Part shown: piece after piece, positions 17,693 through 25,680 of the stretch
Position numbering within the stretch: the stretch's first letter is position 1
Layout: every line of letters starts with the position of its first letter
Assembly: GCF_014137995.1 (NCBI RefSeq)
Contig: NZ_JACGWV010000001.1
Coordinates: 2,542,001-2,606,000 of the forward strand
Origin: Promicromonospora sukumoe
Lineage (GTDB): Bacteria > Actinomycetota > Actinomycetes > Actinomycetales > Cellulomonadaceae
Direction: 5' to 3'
Length of the DNA stretch: 64,000 nt
Program-made: the position numbers and the translations under genes
The notes under the pieces: model-generated
What the model was told of the DNA's origin: nothing
Seen by the model: only the letters and a program-made list of their open reading frames with translations
The model's database searches: none

Positions 17693-18778
17693 TCAGCGCG
17701 GCGCGTCCGACAGCGGCACCGCCGCGGGCCGCTCGCACCGGCTCTCAACAACAACCGTCGTGCCCGACTCGGCCGACGCGAGCAGCGCCGTCATGATCTC
17801 CAGCACGTGGTACGCGAGGTCGCCGTCGGCCCGCGCGGGCACGCCGTCCGGCGTCGTCGCGAGGTCCGCGACGCCGTAGCCGCGCCCGGCGTCGCGGTAG
17901 CCGGCGCTCGGCGGCAGGGTCACCCAGGAGCCGCCGAGCTCGTGCAGCTCGACGTCGCCGTCGAACTGGTTGGGGTCGGGCACCACGAGCGAGCCGGACT
18001 GGCCGTGCACCTCGATGTTCGACGCGCGCGTCGCGACCGAGTCGAAGCTCATCACCAGCGTCGAGAGCGCGCCGGAGACGTGCCGCAGCACCCCGGTCAC
18101 GTGCGTGTCGACGTCGACCGGGACGGTCTCCCCCGCCCGCGGGCCGGAGCCGATCGTGCGCGTCGCGCGGGTGTGGCTGGCCGCGCCAACCACCGACTCG
18201 ACCGGGCCGAGCAGGGTGACCAGCGTGGTCACGTAGTACGGCCCCATGTCGAGCAGGGGGCCGCCGCCGGGCTGGTAGTAGAAGTCGGGGTTCGGGTGCC
18301 AGCGCTCGTGGCCCGGCGTCGTCATGGTGGCGGTCGCGGCGACAGGCAGGCCGATCGCGCCGTCGTCGATGGCCTTGCGCGCCGTTTGGACGCCGGTGCC
18401 GAGCACGGTGTCGGGGGCGCAGCCGACGCGCACCCCGGCCGCGCGGCCCGCGTCGAGGACGGCGCGGGCGTCCTCCAGCGTGGCCGCGAGCGGCTTCTCG
18501 CCGTAGACGGCCTTGCCGCCCGCGATGGCCCGCAGCGCGACCTCGGCGTGGGCCGCGGGGATCGTCAGGTTCAGCACGAGGTCGACCTCGGGGTCGCTGA
18601 CCAGCTCGTCGACGGTCAGCGCGCGCACCCCCTGCTCGGCGGCCACGGCGGACGCCCGGGCGGCGTCGAGGTCGGCGACGGCGACGAGCCGCACGGCCTC
18701 CAGCCGCTCGAAGGTGGACAGGTACTGGCCGGCGATCGCCCCGACCCCGACGATCCCGACGTTCAGCGGCTGGCCCAC
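17693..18778 (-). CDS. Gfo/Idh/MocA-family NAD(P)-dependent oxidoreductase
   Basis: 361 residues from a GTG at 18778 preceded by GAGAGGGG and overlapping the ThuA gene by 16 bases. The N-terminal Rossmann fold begins NVGIVGVGAIAGQYLSTFE. The family EKP motif occurs in VYGEKPLAATLEDA, and the substrate half has GGGPLLDMGPYYV. The family oxidises or reduces sugars and inositols with NAD(P). Pairing with a ThuA-like gene is a common actinobacterial and Bacteroidetes arrangement in sugar utilisation loci. Specific substrate unknown. Confidence 0.88.
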   Translation of the reverse strand: MGQPLNVGIVGVGAIAGQYLSTFERLEAVRLVAVADLDAARASAVAAEQGVRALTVDELVSDPEVDLVLNLTIPAAHAEVALRAIAGGKAVYGEKPLAATLEDARAVLDAGRAAGVRVGCAPDTVLGTGVQTARKAIDDGAIGLPVAATATMTTPGHERWHPNPDFYYQPGGGPLLDMGPYYVTTLVTLLGPVESVVGAASHTRATRTIGSGPRAGETVPVDVDTHVTGVLRHVSGALSTLVMSFDSVATRASNIEVHGQSGSLVVPDPNQFDGDVELHELGGSWVTLPPSAGYRDAGRGYGVADLATTPDGVPARADGDLAYHVLEIMTALLASAESGTTVVVESRCERPAAVPLSDAPR

Positions 18779-19470
18779 AGGATGCCCCTCTCGATGATGG
18801 TGCGGACGTTCGGGTCGTCGACGACGGCGAGCTCGTGCCCCGGCGTCGAGACGAAGACCCGACCCTCGCCCCACTGCCGCGTCCAGACCGCCGGACACGT
18901 GACCGGGCGGTGCCACGGGTCGAAGTCGCGCGCGGCCAGCGTCGTGGTGGCGAGCACGTCGTTGTACTCGTCGGACAGCACCCAGTACTGCTCGGTCGTC
19001 AGCTCGAAGTCGGAGATCCCGGCGACGATCGGGTGATCGGCCCGCTCGGGCACGATGTCGATGGTGTGCCGCAGGAAGTTGTCGGCGGCCTCCCCCGCCA
19101 GCTCCGCGCGCGGCGCCTTGGGCGGATGGGTGGCGAACTGTCCGCCGATCAGCTGCAGGTAGTCGGAGCTGTTGCGGAAGGAGTCGGCGATGCCGCCGTG
19201 CCACCCCGCCAGCCCGGTACCCGCCGACACCGCCGCGATGAGGCCGCTCAGCTCCTCGGCCTCGATCGTGCTCATGGTCACGGTCTGCACGATGACGTCG
19301 ACGCCGGCCAGGTAGTCGGCGTCGGCGTAGACCGCCGTCGTCTCCTCCACCCCGACCTCGTAGCCGTGCTCGGCGAGGAACGGCAGGAACGAGTCGGTGG
19401 TCTCGACGGGCTCGTGCCCGGTCCAGCCTCCTCGCACGATCAGCGCATGCTTGTCCGACGTCGTCGTCAT
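18763..19470 (-). CDS. ThuA-like (class I glutamine amidotransferase-fold) protein
   Basis: 235 residues from the ATG at 19470, which follows GGAGCGGAG; an upstream in-frame ATG at 19557 would engulf the operator. The sequence HALIVRGGWTGHEPVETTDS and LAGWHGGIADSFRNSSDYLQ match ThuA proteins. These have a glutamine-amidotransferase-like fold and are tied to trehalose or other sugar utilisation, with poorly defined chemistry. It forms an operon with the Gfo/Idh gene and is controlled by repeated AGTTGCGCAACT palindromes and the divergent LacI. Confidence 0.85.
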   Translation of the reverse strand: MTTTSDKHALIVRGGWTGHEPVETTDSFLPFLAEHGYEVGVEETTAVYADADYLAGVDVIVQTVTMSTIEAEELSGLIAAVSAGTGLAGWHGGIADSFRNSSDYLQLIGGQFATHPPKAPRAELAGEAADNFLRHTIDIVPERADHPIVAGISDFELTTEQYWVLSDEYNDVLATTTLAARDFDPWHRPVTCPAVWTRQWGEGRVFVSTPGHELAVVDDPNVRTIIERGILWASR

Positions 19471-19487
19471 GTGGTGCTCCGCTCCAT

Positions 19488-19501
19488 AAGTTGCGCAACT
19501 T
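19488..19501. promoter_or_regulatory. LacI-type operator copy 1
   Basis: AAGTTGCGCAACTT is a perfect 14-base palindrome 18 bases upstream of the ThuA start. The 12-base core recurs at 19567-19578. Confidence 0.8.
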
Positions 19502-19566
19502 GTGGCCTGGTGTAGTGCCAGCGCACCTTTGATACACGAGGACTTTTGCCGGATCAACCCCCAGAT

Positions 19567-19578
19567 AGTTGCGCAACT
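19567..19578. promoter_or_regulatory. LacI-type operator copy 2
   Basis: AGTTGCGCAACT is a perfect palindrome overlapping the probable -35 (TTGCGC) of the LacI gene, whose -10 TACGGT is at 19593-19598. It suggests autorepression as well as control of the divergent ThuA operon. Confidence 0.78.
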
Positions 19579-19604
19579 TCGTGCGCCGTCGCTACGGTCG
19601 CGGC

Positions 19605-20624
19605 ATGGTCACTCCACGTCGGACGACGCTCGCGGACGTCGCACGGGAGGCCGGGACGACGGTGCCCACGGTCTCGAAGGTGCTCGGCGGCCGCTCGGAC
19701 GTCTCGGAGCAGACCCGCACCCGGGTCATGAGCGTCGTCGCTGAGCTCGGGTACCGCGGACGCGCGGGGCGCGGCGCACCCGCGCGCGGTCCCGGCTCGC
19801 CGTTCGTGGACCTGGTGCTGAGCGGCATCGAGGGCACGTGGGCCAACCGCGCGCTCAGCGGCGTGGAGCAGGCGGCCGAGGAGGCCGGCATCGACGTCGT
19901 CGTCTCGGTGGCCCGCCCGCCCGACGACGCCTGGCTGACCCGGCTGCTCGCCCGGCGGCTGCGCGGCGCGGTGCTCGCCCTGGTCGACACGAGCGCCGAA
20001 CAGCTCGCGACACTCGCCGCCGCAAGGGTCCCGGTCGTGCTGCTGGACCCGGTGCGACAGCCGCCGTCGTCCGTCGCGAGCGTGGGGGCCGCGAACTGGG
20101 CGGGCGGCCGGGCCGCCGCTGAGCACCTGCTCGCGCTCGGGCACCGGCGGTTCGGCGTCCTCGCCGGGCTGCGCACCCACCTCTACAGCCAGGCCCGCGT
20201 GGACGGCTTCCGCTCCGCCGTCACGCAGGCGGGCCTCGACCTGCCCGACGACGCCGTGGCACACACGGACTGGCGCCGCGACGGCGCCACGGAGCAGGCG
20301 CTGAACCTGCTGCGGACGGGGCCGACGGCGGTCTTCGCGTGCTCGGATACGATCGCGCTCGGCGTGTACGACGCCGCCGCCCGACTGGGCCTGCGCATCC
20401 CGGACGACGTGAGCGTGGTCGGCTTCGACGACCTGCCCGAGGCGCGGTGGCTCAGCCCCGCGCTGACCACGGTGCACCAGCCGATCGCCGAGATGGGCGG
20501 GGCGGCGCTGCGCATGCTGCTGCGGCTGGGCGGGGACGTTCCGGGTGACGCGCCGCTGGTCGCGCCCCGGGAGGAGCTGGCGACGAGGCTCGTGGTGCGG
20601 GGGTCGACGGCGAAGGTGGGCTGA
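19605..20624 (+). CDS. LacI-family repressor of the ThuA/Gfo-Idh pair
   Basis: 339 residues from ATG 19605. The HTH reads TTLADVAREAGTTVPTVSKV, followed by GRSDVSEQTRTRV and an effector domain ending SVVGFDDLPEARWLSPALTTV. An in-frame TTG at 19569 lies inside the operator and is rejected. There is no Shine-Dalgarno site; a TACGGT -10 ends six bases before the ATG, so the mRNA is probably leaderless. It is divergent from ThuA with two palindromic operators between. Confidence 0.9.
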   Translation: MVTPRRTTLADVAREAGTTVPTVSKVLGGRSDVSEQTRTRVMSVVAELGYRGRAGRGAPARGPGSPFVDLVLSGIEGTWANRALSGVEQAAEEAGIDVVVSVARPPDDAWLTRLLARRLRGAVLALVDTSAEQLATLAAARVPVVLLDPVRQPPSSVASVGAANWAGGRAAAEHLLALGHRRFGVLAGLRTHLYSQARVDGFRSAVTQAGLDLPDDAVAHTDWRRDGATEQALNLLRTGPTAVFACSDTIALGVYDAAARLGLRIPDDVSVVGFDDLPEARWLSPALTTVHQPIAEMGGAALRMLLRLGGDVPGDAPLVAPREELATRLVVRGSTAKVG

Positions 20625-20629
20625 TATCA

Positions 20630-20647
20630 GGTGATGGGCTGATCACC
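20630..20647. terminator. Hairpin after LacI gene
   Basis: GGTGAT-GGGCTG-ATCACC forms a perfect 6-base stem between the convergent LacI gene and the membrane-protein gene. There is no U-tract, so this is a weak call. Confidence 0.35.
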
Positions 20648-20661
20648 CACGCCTGGCGAGG

Positions 20662-21072
20662 TCAGCCGCCCAGGCAGTCGCTGTCGCCGCCCGAGAACTC
20701 GGCGCAGCCGGACCACGGGGTGTGCGAGGGCTCGGGGCTGGACACCTCGAACGACGGCACCGCGCACAGGATCACGACGGCGAGTGCGATCAACGCCATC
20801 ACGGCGTGCCAGAGAAAGATCCAGCCCGCCTCACGCCGCCAGGCGCTGATGATCGTCCAGACGACGGAGGCCACGACGACAGGTGCGACGACGGCGTAGG
20901 TGGCCTGGTTGCCGGGCTGCGGGTTGCCGCAGGCGTGGATGAAGCAGCCGTAGGCCGTGAACCAGTTCACGGCAAGGACCAGTACGCCGATCGGGATGAG
21001 GACGGCAGCCGTCACCTCGAGCGCCAGCGCGCGCGAAGCCCTGGGCCGGCGGTCCGTGCTCGCGGCGGGCAT
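20662..21072 (-). CDS. Small membrane protein of unknown function
   Basis: 136 residues from ATG 21072; the longer frame to 21138 has no better start. Three hydrophobic segments (about residues 17-37, 58-76 and 86-106) are separated by a cysteine-containing loop (YGCFIHACGNPQPGN). The C-terminal tail also has two cysteines. A TACAGT -10 ends six bases before the ATG, suggesting a leaderless transcript. I do not recognise a family. Confidence 0.7.
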   Translation of the reverse strand: MPAASTDRRPRASRALALEVTAAVLIPIGVLVLAVNWFTAYGCFIHACGNPQPGNQATYAVVAPVVVASVVWTIISAWRREAGWIFLWHAVMALIALAVVILCAVPSFEVSSPEPSHTPWSGCAEFSGGDSDCLGG

Positions 21073-21198
21073 GGGCCGACTGTACTGGTCAGCACCCTCC
21101 TGAGGGGCGAGGATGAGGCCGCACGGTTCGCGGACCAACGAAGGTCAGGGCAGCCCCGCCCGGTCGTCGCCGAGCGACGTGTCGAGCGGGAGGCAGTC

Positions 21199-22071
21199 AT
21201 GACGGACGCTGTGGCACCACGGGACGCGGCCTCGACGGGCGGGTGGGAGCACCGGCCGATGTTCTCCGCGACCGACAAGGGTTCCCGGATCACGTGGCTG
21301 GCCCCGGGCCGCTCCCCCGGACGCGTCATGCCCCGCATGTGGGCGACGGCGCTGCTGTGCCTCGTGGCCTGGGCCGCCGCGACGCTGGCCGGCTCGTCGG
21401 TGTTGTGCGCCGCGACATCGACGGAGTGCACGGTGGCCGTCGGCCAGGGCTGGCTGATCGGCGGAGCGCTCGTGCTCGGCTACCTGGCCGTCCTGGTCAC
21501 AGTGAATCTGGGTGAGCGGGCGCAGGACCACCTCGGGCAGCGGCGGGCCGCGTCGATGTTCTACCTGGCGCCCCTGCTGACCGGCATCACCGTGGGCGCG
21601 GCCGTCGGGGCGGACCTCGCGCTCGGCGCCGACCAGCGCCTGCGCCAGGTGCTCGACGGCGTCCCGGGTACCGAGGCCGTCCTCGTGTCCACGGTCGTGG
21701 CGGTGCTCGCGGGCCTCTGGGGCGTCGTCGTCCTGGTCCGATTGCCGGGCGCTCTGCGCCTGGCCCGACGTCGTCAGGAGGCCATCGCCCGGCTCCGGCG
21801 CGAGGGCCAGCGCTACACCGGCCGACTCACGCTCGGCAGGGTCAGCCACTGGCTGCACAGCGACCCCGAGCTCGACGTCACGGTCGCCTACGACTCGCCG
21901 GGCGGGCGGCACGAGGTGGCGGCCCGGATGCGGACCTCGCCGAACCGGGTCCCCCGCAACAGCAGCAGCATGATCGTGCTCACCGACCTGCGGGGCGCCG
22001 TCCACCTGGAGCTGGACCTGGACGCCCGTCCCGTCTACGAGCCGGAGGAGCGGTACACACCGAGTGAGTGA
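21199..22071 (+). CDS. Integral membrane protein of unknown function
   Basis: 290 residues from ATG 21199, preceded by GGGAGG. It has four predicted hydrophobic helices: two near the N terminus (ATALLCLVAWAAATLAGSS and WLIGGALVLGYLAVLVTVN) and two further on (FYLAPLLTGITVGAAVGADL and LVSTVVAVLAGLWGVVVLVR). A soluble C-terminal beta-rich domain of about 100 residues includes YTGRLTLGRVSHWLHSDPEL. The tail resembles a DUF3592/OB-like domain only loosely. Function unknown. Confidence 0.75.
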   Translation: MTDAVAPRDAASTGGWEHRPMFSATDKGSRITWLAPGRSPGRVMPRMWATALLCLVAWAAATLAGSSVLCAATSTECTVAVGQGWLIGGALVLGYLAVLVTVNLGERAQDHLGQRRAASMFYLAPLLTGITVGAAVGADLALGADQRLRQVLDGVPGTEAVLVSTVVAVLAGLWGVVVLVRLPGALRLARRRQEAIARLRREGQRYTGRLTLGRVSHWLHSDPELDVTVAYDSPGGRHEVAARMRTSPNRVPRNSSSMIVLTDLRGAVHLELDLDARPVYEPEERYTPSE

Positions 22072-22189
22072 GTGCCTGTCTCGGGTGCTTGTCGGACGTC
22101 GGGTGGCGGCGTGCGTTCGCTCTGGTCAGGCGCAGCCCCCGAGGTGGGGTAGTATTTCCGTCGGCCCCAAGGGGCCAAAACCGGTAGCC

Positions 22190-22203
22190 TTGAGCATGCT
22201 CAA
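22190..22203. promoter_or_regulatory. Palindrome upstream of tRNA-Pro
   Basis: TTGAGCATGCTCAA is a perfect 14-base palindrome ending eight bases before the tRNA. It may be a protein-binding or processing site. A second palindrome GGCCCCAAGGGGCC (22163-22176) lies just upstream and may end transcription from 21199. Confidence 0.45.
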
Positions 22204-22211
22204 GAACACCG

Positions 22212-22285
<74 letters not shown>

Positions 22286-22290
22286 CAGAT

Positions 22291-22327
22291 CGCCCCTCAC
22301 CTGTTCACGCAGGTGAGGGGCGTTTTT
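22291..22327 (+). terminator. Intrinsic terminator after tRNA-Pro
   Basis: CGCCCCTCACCT and AGGTGAGGGGCG form a perfect 12-base stem with an 8-base loop, followed by TTTTT. Confidence 0.95.
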
Positions 22328-22328
22328 C

Positions 22329-22526
22329 ATGCCGTCCCAGCGACATCCGCGTCACCCTCTCCCGACCCGTTCGTGTGGCCACTTTGTGACCACCAGGCCC
22401 CGAACATCGCGCCAGCGTCGTCAGCGCACGGTGATCCAGGTGCAGGTAGCGGGGTTCGAGGTCACGAACTTCTGCATGCGCGCCGACTACTCAGCGCTCG
22501 ACTACGACATGCCCGTGGAGTACTGA
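22329..22526 (+). other. Short open frame, possible gene remnant
   Basis: The frame encodes 65 residues. The last 31, which could start at a GTG near 22432 (VIQVQVAGFEVTNFCMRADY, ending DMPVEY), look more protein-like than the first half. It stops five bases before the GNAT gene. I do not recognise it. It may be a real short gene or the 3' end of a gene lost when the neighbouring island formed. Confidence 0.25.
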
Positions 22527-22530
22527 GCTC

Positions 22531-23034
22531 ATGTCCGTGACGATCCGCCCGCGCCGCGGAGAGGATATTCCAGCTCTCGCTACCATCCTCGTGCGCGTGT
22601 ACGAGCGGGACGGCTATCCCGTAGAAGGCGTAGCGCATCCTGAGGGTTGGCTACGTCACGACCACGAGTTGCAGAGTTGGACAGCACTCGAAGGCACCAT
22701 GCCCATCGGGCAGATCACGTTGACGCGCGCCACGGCGTGCGACGACGCAGCACGGGCATGGCACGACCATACGGGTGGTGAGGTTGCCGGTCTCGCAATT
22801 CCCTCTCGGCTGTTTGTGGACTCTGATCACCGAGGCAGCGGAGCCGGCCGACTTCTCATGGAAACTACAATCCGTTGCGCGCAGGCCCGACAGCTCGCCG
22901 TTGCATTCGACGTGATGCTAAAGGATCGGGGCGCAATCCGGCTGTACGAACGCCTCGGGGCGAGGCGTATATCCACGATCACCCATCGGTACGGCGATGG
23001 GCAGAGCCAAATCGCTGCAGTATTTTCAATCTGA
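22531..23034 (+). CDS. GNAT-family N-acetyltransferase
   Basis: 167 residues. The start MSVTIRPRRGEDIPALATIL and the acetyl-CoA-binding segment LFVDSDHRGSGAGRLLMETT define the GNAT fold, and GAIRLYERLGARR near the C terminus is also typical. It would acetylate an amine on a small molecule or protein; the target is unknown. It lies between tRNA-Pro and the PARIS-like genes, and base composition drops within it, suggesting it belongs to the same acquired patch. Confidence 0.88.
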   Translation: MSVTIRPRRGEDIPALATILVRVYERDGYPVEGVAHPEGWLRHDHELQSWTALEGTMPIGQITLTRATACDDAARAWHDHTGGEVAGLAIPSRLFVDSDHRGSGAGRLLMETTIRCAQARQLAVAFDVMLKDRGAIRLYERLGARRISTITHRYGDGQSQIAAVFSI

Positions 23035-23068
23035 TCGACTCCACCGCGGGAAACGCTCCCGCCCACCC

Positions 23069-23989
23069 TTAGGACAAGAGTCGCTCAATCCGAACCGTCC
23101 AGTGCTCCACCCACGGACGCTCGAAACGCACGCTCATCAGCAACGAATTGACGAGCGAGGGCCTAATAGCATTAAGGGCAACTTTTCTCTTCTCCTGGAA
23201 ATGATCTTTAATTAGCAGCTCAACATAGCCGACAACTAGCTTGCCTTTGACCTCGCGGCCTAATAGCCCTCGACGCTCGCGGGATCGGACACGGTCCTCA
23301 ATCCAACGCCGCTTGCGGTCGGAGAATCTAGGATCGCCAGCCATCCTCTGGGAAATATGGGCCACCTTAGCGTCGACCACGGCGCCATAACCACCCGCGT
23401 TAACGGTTGAAATTTTCCCCGAACTAATCCCGACGCCTATGCGAAGGCTCGTAACTATGCAACAAATGATAGTCCATTCAAGCCATACGCTCGCCAACTT
23501 CGTCAGCGGCTCCCCCACATGCTGCGCCGCCTCCCAAGCTTCGTTGTGCGTGAGCCCCAGCGTTGCCGCTAGCGCCTCTTCCATATCTCCCCGGGCAAAG
23601 ATTTCCGCTTCGACATCCCGATAATCGGTGTAAAGAAGATGCGGAGACCTTCGCATATTGCCGGTAATTCCGTCGAGATCTCTATCGAGCGCAAAAAAGA
23701 GCAGTTTCTCCTCACCATCAACAATCTGCCGAAGTTCGCCTCTCTTTTTGTAAAAGTCATGCATGGCAAGCAGTCGTTGTTTTCCGCCAGCAGTTGACCC
23801 TTCGAACTTGATCGAACTGGCATCGCGCACGTCGTGGCCAGCCGCGACTATCCGATCGCTGGCATCCAAGACGCGCTCATAGAAGTACACATCGTGGCCA
23901 ATTCCTTCAACAATCAGCCAAATCCGACGGCCACCCATCATAACTCTTTTGGCAAATCCTGCCTGACTTCTCTCGATGATTTCGCTCAT
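23069..23989 (-). CDS. TOPRIM/DUF4435-like effector, AriB-like
   Basis: 306 residues from ATG 23989, overlapping the ATPase gene's stop by four bases (ATGA). IWLIVEGIGHDVYFYERV gives the TOPRIM glutamate (Glu28), and LLFFALDRDLDGITGN supplies the Asp cluster (Asp102, Asp104, Asp106). The segment TDYRDVEAEIFARG follows, as in DUF4435 proteins. Gene order ATPase then DUF4435/TOPRIM, the sizes and the coupling match the PARIS anti-phage system (AriA-AriB), in which AriB is a toxic nuclease released on phage detection. Family assignment rests on motif reading only. The base composition is clearly more AT-rich than the surrounding genes, which suggests horizontal acquisition. Alternatives are other OLD-like ATPase/TOPRIM pairs. 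Confidence 0.72.
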   Translation of the reverse strand: MSEIIERSQAGFAKRVMMGGRRIWLIVEGIGHDVYFYERVLDASDRIVAAGHDVRDASSIKFEGSTAGGKQRLLAMHDFYKKRGELRQIVDGEEKLLFFALDRDLDGITGNMRRSPHLLYTDYRDVEAEIFARGDMEEALAATLGLTHNEAWEAAQHVGEPLTKLASVWLEWTIICCIVTSLRIGVGISSGKISTVNAGGYGAVVDAKVAHISQRMAGDPRFSDRKRRWIEDRVRSRERRGLLGREVKGKLVVGYVELLIKDHFQEKRKVALNAIRPSLVNSLLMSVRFERPWVEHWTVRIERLLS

Positions 23990-25179
23990 ATCCGATGAAT
24001 GAACCTCCGGTCGACATGTGCCATGACATCGGGACTGTGAGTCGCAAGGATCAACTGGCAAGCAGGATTTACGGTGAGCATCGTTCCGACAAGACGCTCC
24101 TGCCAGTCCACATGCAGCGAGATCTCTGGCTCGTCTACGATCACGCTGTTAGCACCTCCGGCCATGACATGCAGCAGAATAAAAAGAAGTTGACGCTCAC
24201 CAGAAGAAAGTGCTCGCAGCGGAATCTCCTTTCGACCCATTCGCACTTCTATGCCACGGCGGCCGAGAGACAATTGCTTGTCGCCCGAATAAAACTCGGC
24301 AACTAGGCGCTCAAGTTCCCGCTGCGGTAGGAGAGCCCGGTCGACCCTCTCCGTTACTTCCTTTATGTGTTCGACAACTTCTGCGTAGTGTCTCTCACGC
24401 TGATAGCGCTGCATGAACGACTGACGATTAAAGTTCACCTTGATGTTCTGATCCTGAAGGAATGCCCTCGTCAGTTTGTAGGCATGATCGGGTTCAGTCG
24501 GGAGAAAGTCAGTCGGCGGCCTCTTCTCTTCGGGCCCGCCGAACAGAACTGACAATACCCTACCTAGACCTTGCTGCTGAATCACGCGAATCTCAGAAAG
24601 CGACGACGCCTGGTAATGAATCCATTGCTCGTTAACGCGCTTCGAGAAGGCTTCGTCTAAGGATGCTTCGTAATCGACTTCGGCGCTTGACGGCCTAGTG
24701 CCCCGCAAGCCGCGCACGAGACGGTTGATTGAAAGGTATTGATGCCCAAACTCCCCAACTTCATGGCCCACGTCGGGATCATGATAGGTAGTGCGCCAAG
24801 TCCTTTCCTCTTCGGGCCGAAGCATTCCCTCCAGCGCCATATAGGTGGCAAAGTTCATCTCCACCTCGGGGTCACGACCGAGGAACGCACGATCGATCTG
24901 GTCACGCCGCTGTGCCGACAGTCCTGACTGCTCACGCTGATAGCGGCGCGTCAATCTGCGCCCTTCGTTGTCGACGATTTCTATCGAAGCGCCGGTAACC
25001 GGAGAACCCACAAGGGAGGTCACATCATTTGAAAGTGCAGCGTTCAGGACACGTAGAAGCGTCGTTTTCCCGGAACCGTTAAGGCCCCAGATAACATTAA
25101 GATTCCGATCGAATCTAATCCTCAGAGTGTCCGCACGGCCGCCGATGCCATCGATCTGAGCCTTGACTATGTGCGCCAT
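23986..25179 (-). CDS. AAA/ABC-type ATPase, AriA-like (PARIS-like defence)
   Basis: 397 residues. Walker A is GLNGSGKTT (about residues 32-40), signature LSSGERQ (324-330), Walker B SVIVDEPE (Asp349, Glu350), then the H-loop LATHSPDV (His381). The middle (about 100-300) is a helical insertion that includes QRYQRERHYAEVVEHIKEVT, likely coiled coil. This is the architecture of OLD/SMC-like AAA15/21 ATPases such as AriA, which senses phage proteins and holds AriB inactive. The ATG is preceded by CCGGAG. A promoter fits at 25243-25271. It is co-transcribed and coupled with the TOPRIM gene. It has the same low GC as its partner. Confidence 0.78.
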   Translation of the reverse strand: MAHIVKAQIDGIGGRADTLRIRFDRNLNVIWGLNGSGKTTLLRVLNAALSNDVTSLVGSPVTGASIEIVDNEGRRLTRRYQREQSGLSAQRRDQIDRAFLGRDPEVEMNFATYMALEGMLRPEEERTWRTTYHDPDVGHEVGEFGHQYLSINRLVRGLRGTRPSSAEVDYEASLDEAFSKRVNEQWIHYQASSLSEIRVIQQQGLGRVLSVLFGGPEEKRPPTDFLPTEPDHAYKLTRAFLQDQNIKVNFNRQSFMQRYQRERHYAEVVEHIKEVTERVDRALLPQRELERLVAEFYSGDKQLSLGRRGIEVRMGRKEIPLRALSSGERQLLFILLHVMAGGANSVIVDEPEISLHVDWQERLVGTMLTVNPACQLILATHSPDVMAHVDRRFIHRI

Positions 25180-25242
25180 TAATTGGACTCCGGTGTCTCA
25201 AGCTGCTCTCTGCGACAAGCTGATCGCTGGTCACGGTTAGGG

Positions 25243-25271
25243 AGCCTAGCGCGGGTCGGATCGATCGTCAT
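25243..25271 (-). promoter_or_regulatory. Candidate promoter of the PARIS-like operon
   Basis: On the minus strand, -35 ATGACG (25266-25271) and -10 TAGGCT (25243-25248) are 17 bases apart, 63 bases upstream of the ATPase start. Confidence 0.5.
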
Positions 25272-25354
25272 CGGGTCTACCGTCTATCGCCCGACATTCA
25301 CCCGCAGACCATCTCTTGCTGTCGGAAACCGTGAGGACTTTCTATACTGGCTCA

Positions 25355-25496
25355 AGGCGCGGCTCCGCCGCGCGGGGGCGCGCCGTGCCGGCGCGCCCAG
25401 GGGCCCGCGACAGGGGAGCCGGCCCCCGCGCGGGCTCGCTGCGCTCGCTCCGCGCACCCCCATCGCACCCTGGTCGCGCCGGCACGGCGCGCCCCC
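25355..25496. repeat. Large GC-rich inverted-repeat element
   Basis: Two perfect 22-base arms (25374-25395 and 25475-25496) are reverse complements and extend to about 29 bases with one mismatch. They are separated by about 79 bases that contain further self-complementary GC-rich runs. A small perfect hairpin CGCGGC-TCC-GCCGCG lies just left (about 25359-25373). It has no coding function and sits at the boundary between the low-GC PARIS-like patch and normal-GC DNA. It could be a miniature mobile element or a structured end of the island. Confidence 0.65.
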
Positions 25497-25645
25497 ACAC
25501 ATGACGAAGAGGGCCCCGGCCAGTGACCGAAACCGTCTCTCGTCGTGCAGCTCGCGCCCGTCGTCGTGCTTCCCGTAGATCGCGGGCGGTCATCGCCGGG
25601 TCCTAGTGGTCGGCTGGCCGAGTCCCGACAGGCGGCTCCAGAGGC

Positions 25646-25666
25646 CCGGGATCTGAACGATCCCGG
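25646..25666 (-). terminator. Hairpin downstream of MFS gene
   Basis: CCGGGATC-TGAAC-GATCCCGG forms a perfect 8-base stem 15 bases past the MFS stop codon. There is no U-tract. Confidence 0.5.
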
Positions 25667-25680
25667 ACATCTCTGCCGCC

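Noticed and set aside
22286..25500. Integrase or attachment-site repeat for the tRNA-Pro island
   Set aside because: No recombinase-like protein is encoded, and no copy of the tRNA 3' end was seen at the right edge.
25183..25593. Small open frames on both strands over the inverted repeat
   Set aside because: They are read-throughs of the GC-rich palindrome, so both strands give similar Arg/Ala/Gly-rich peptides with no start signal.
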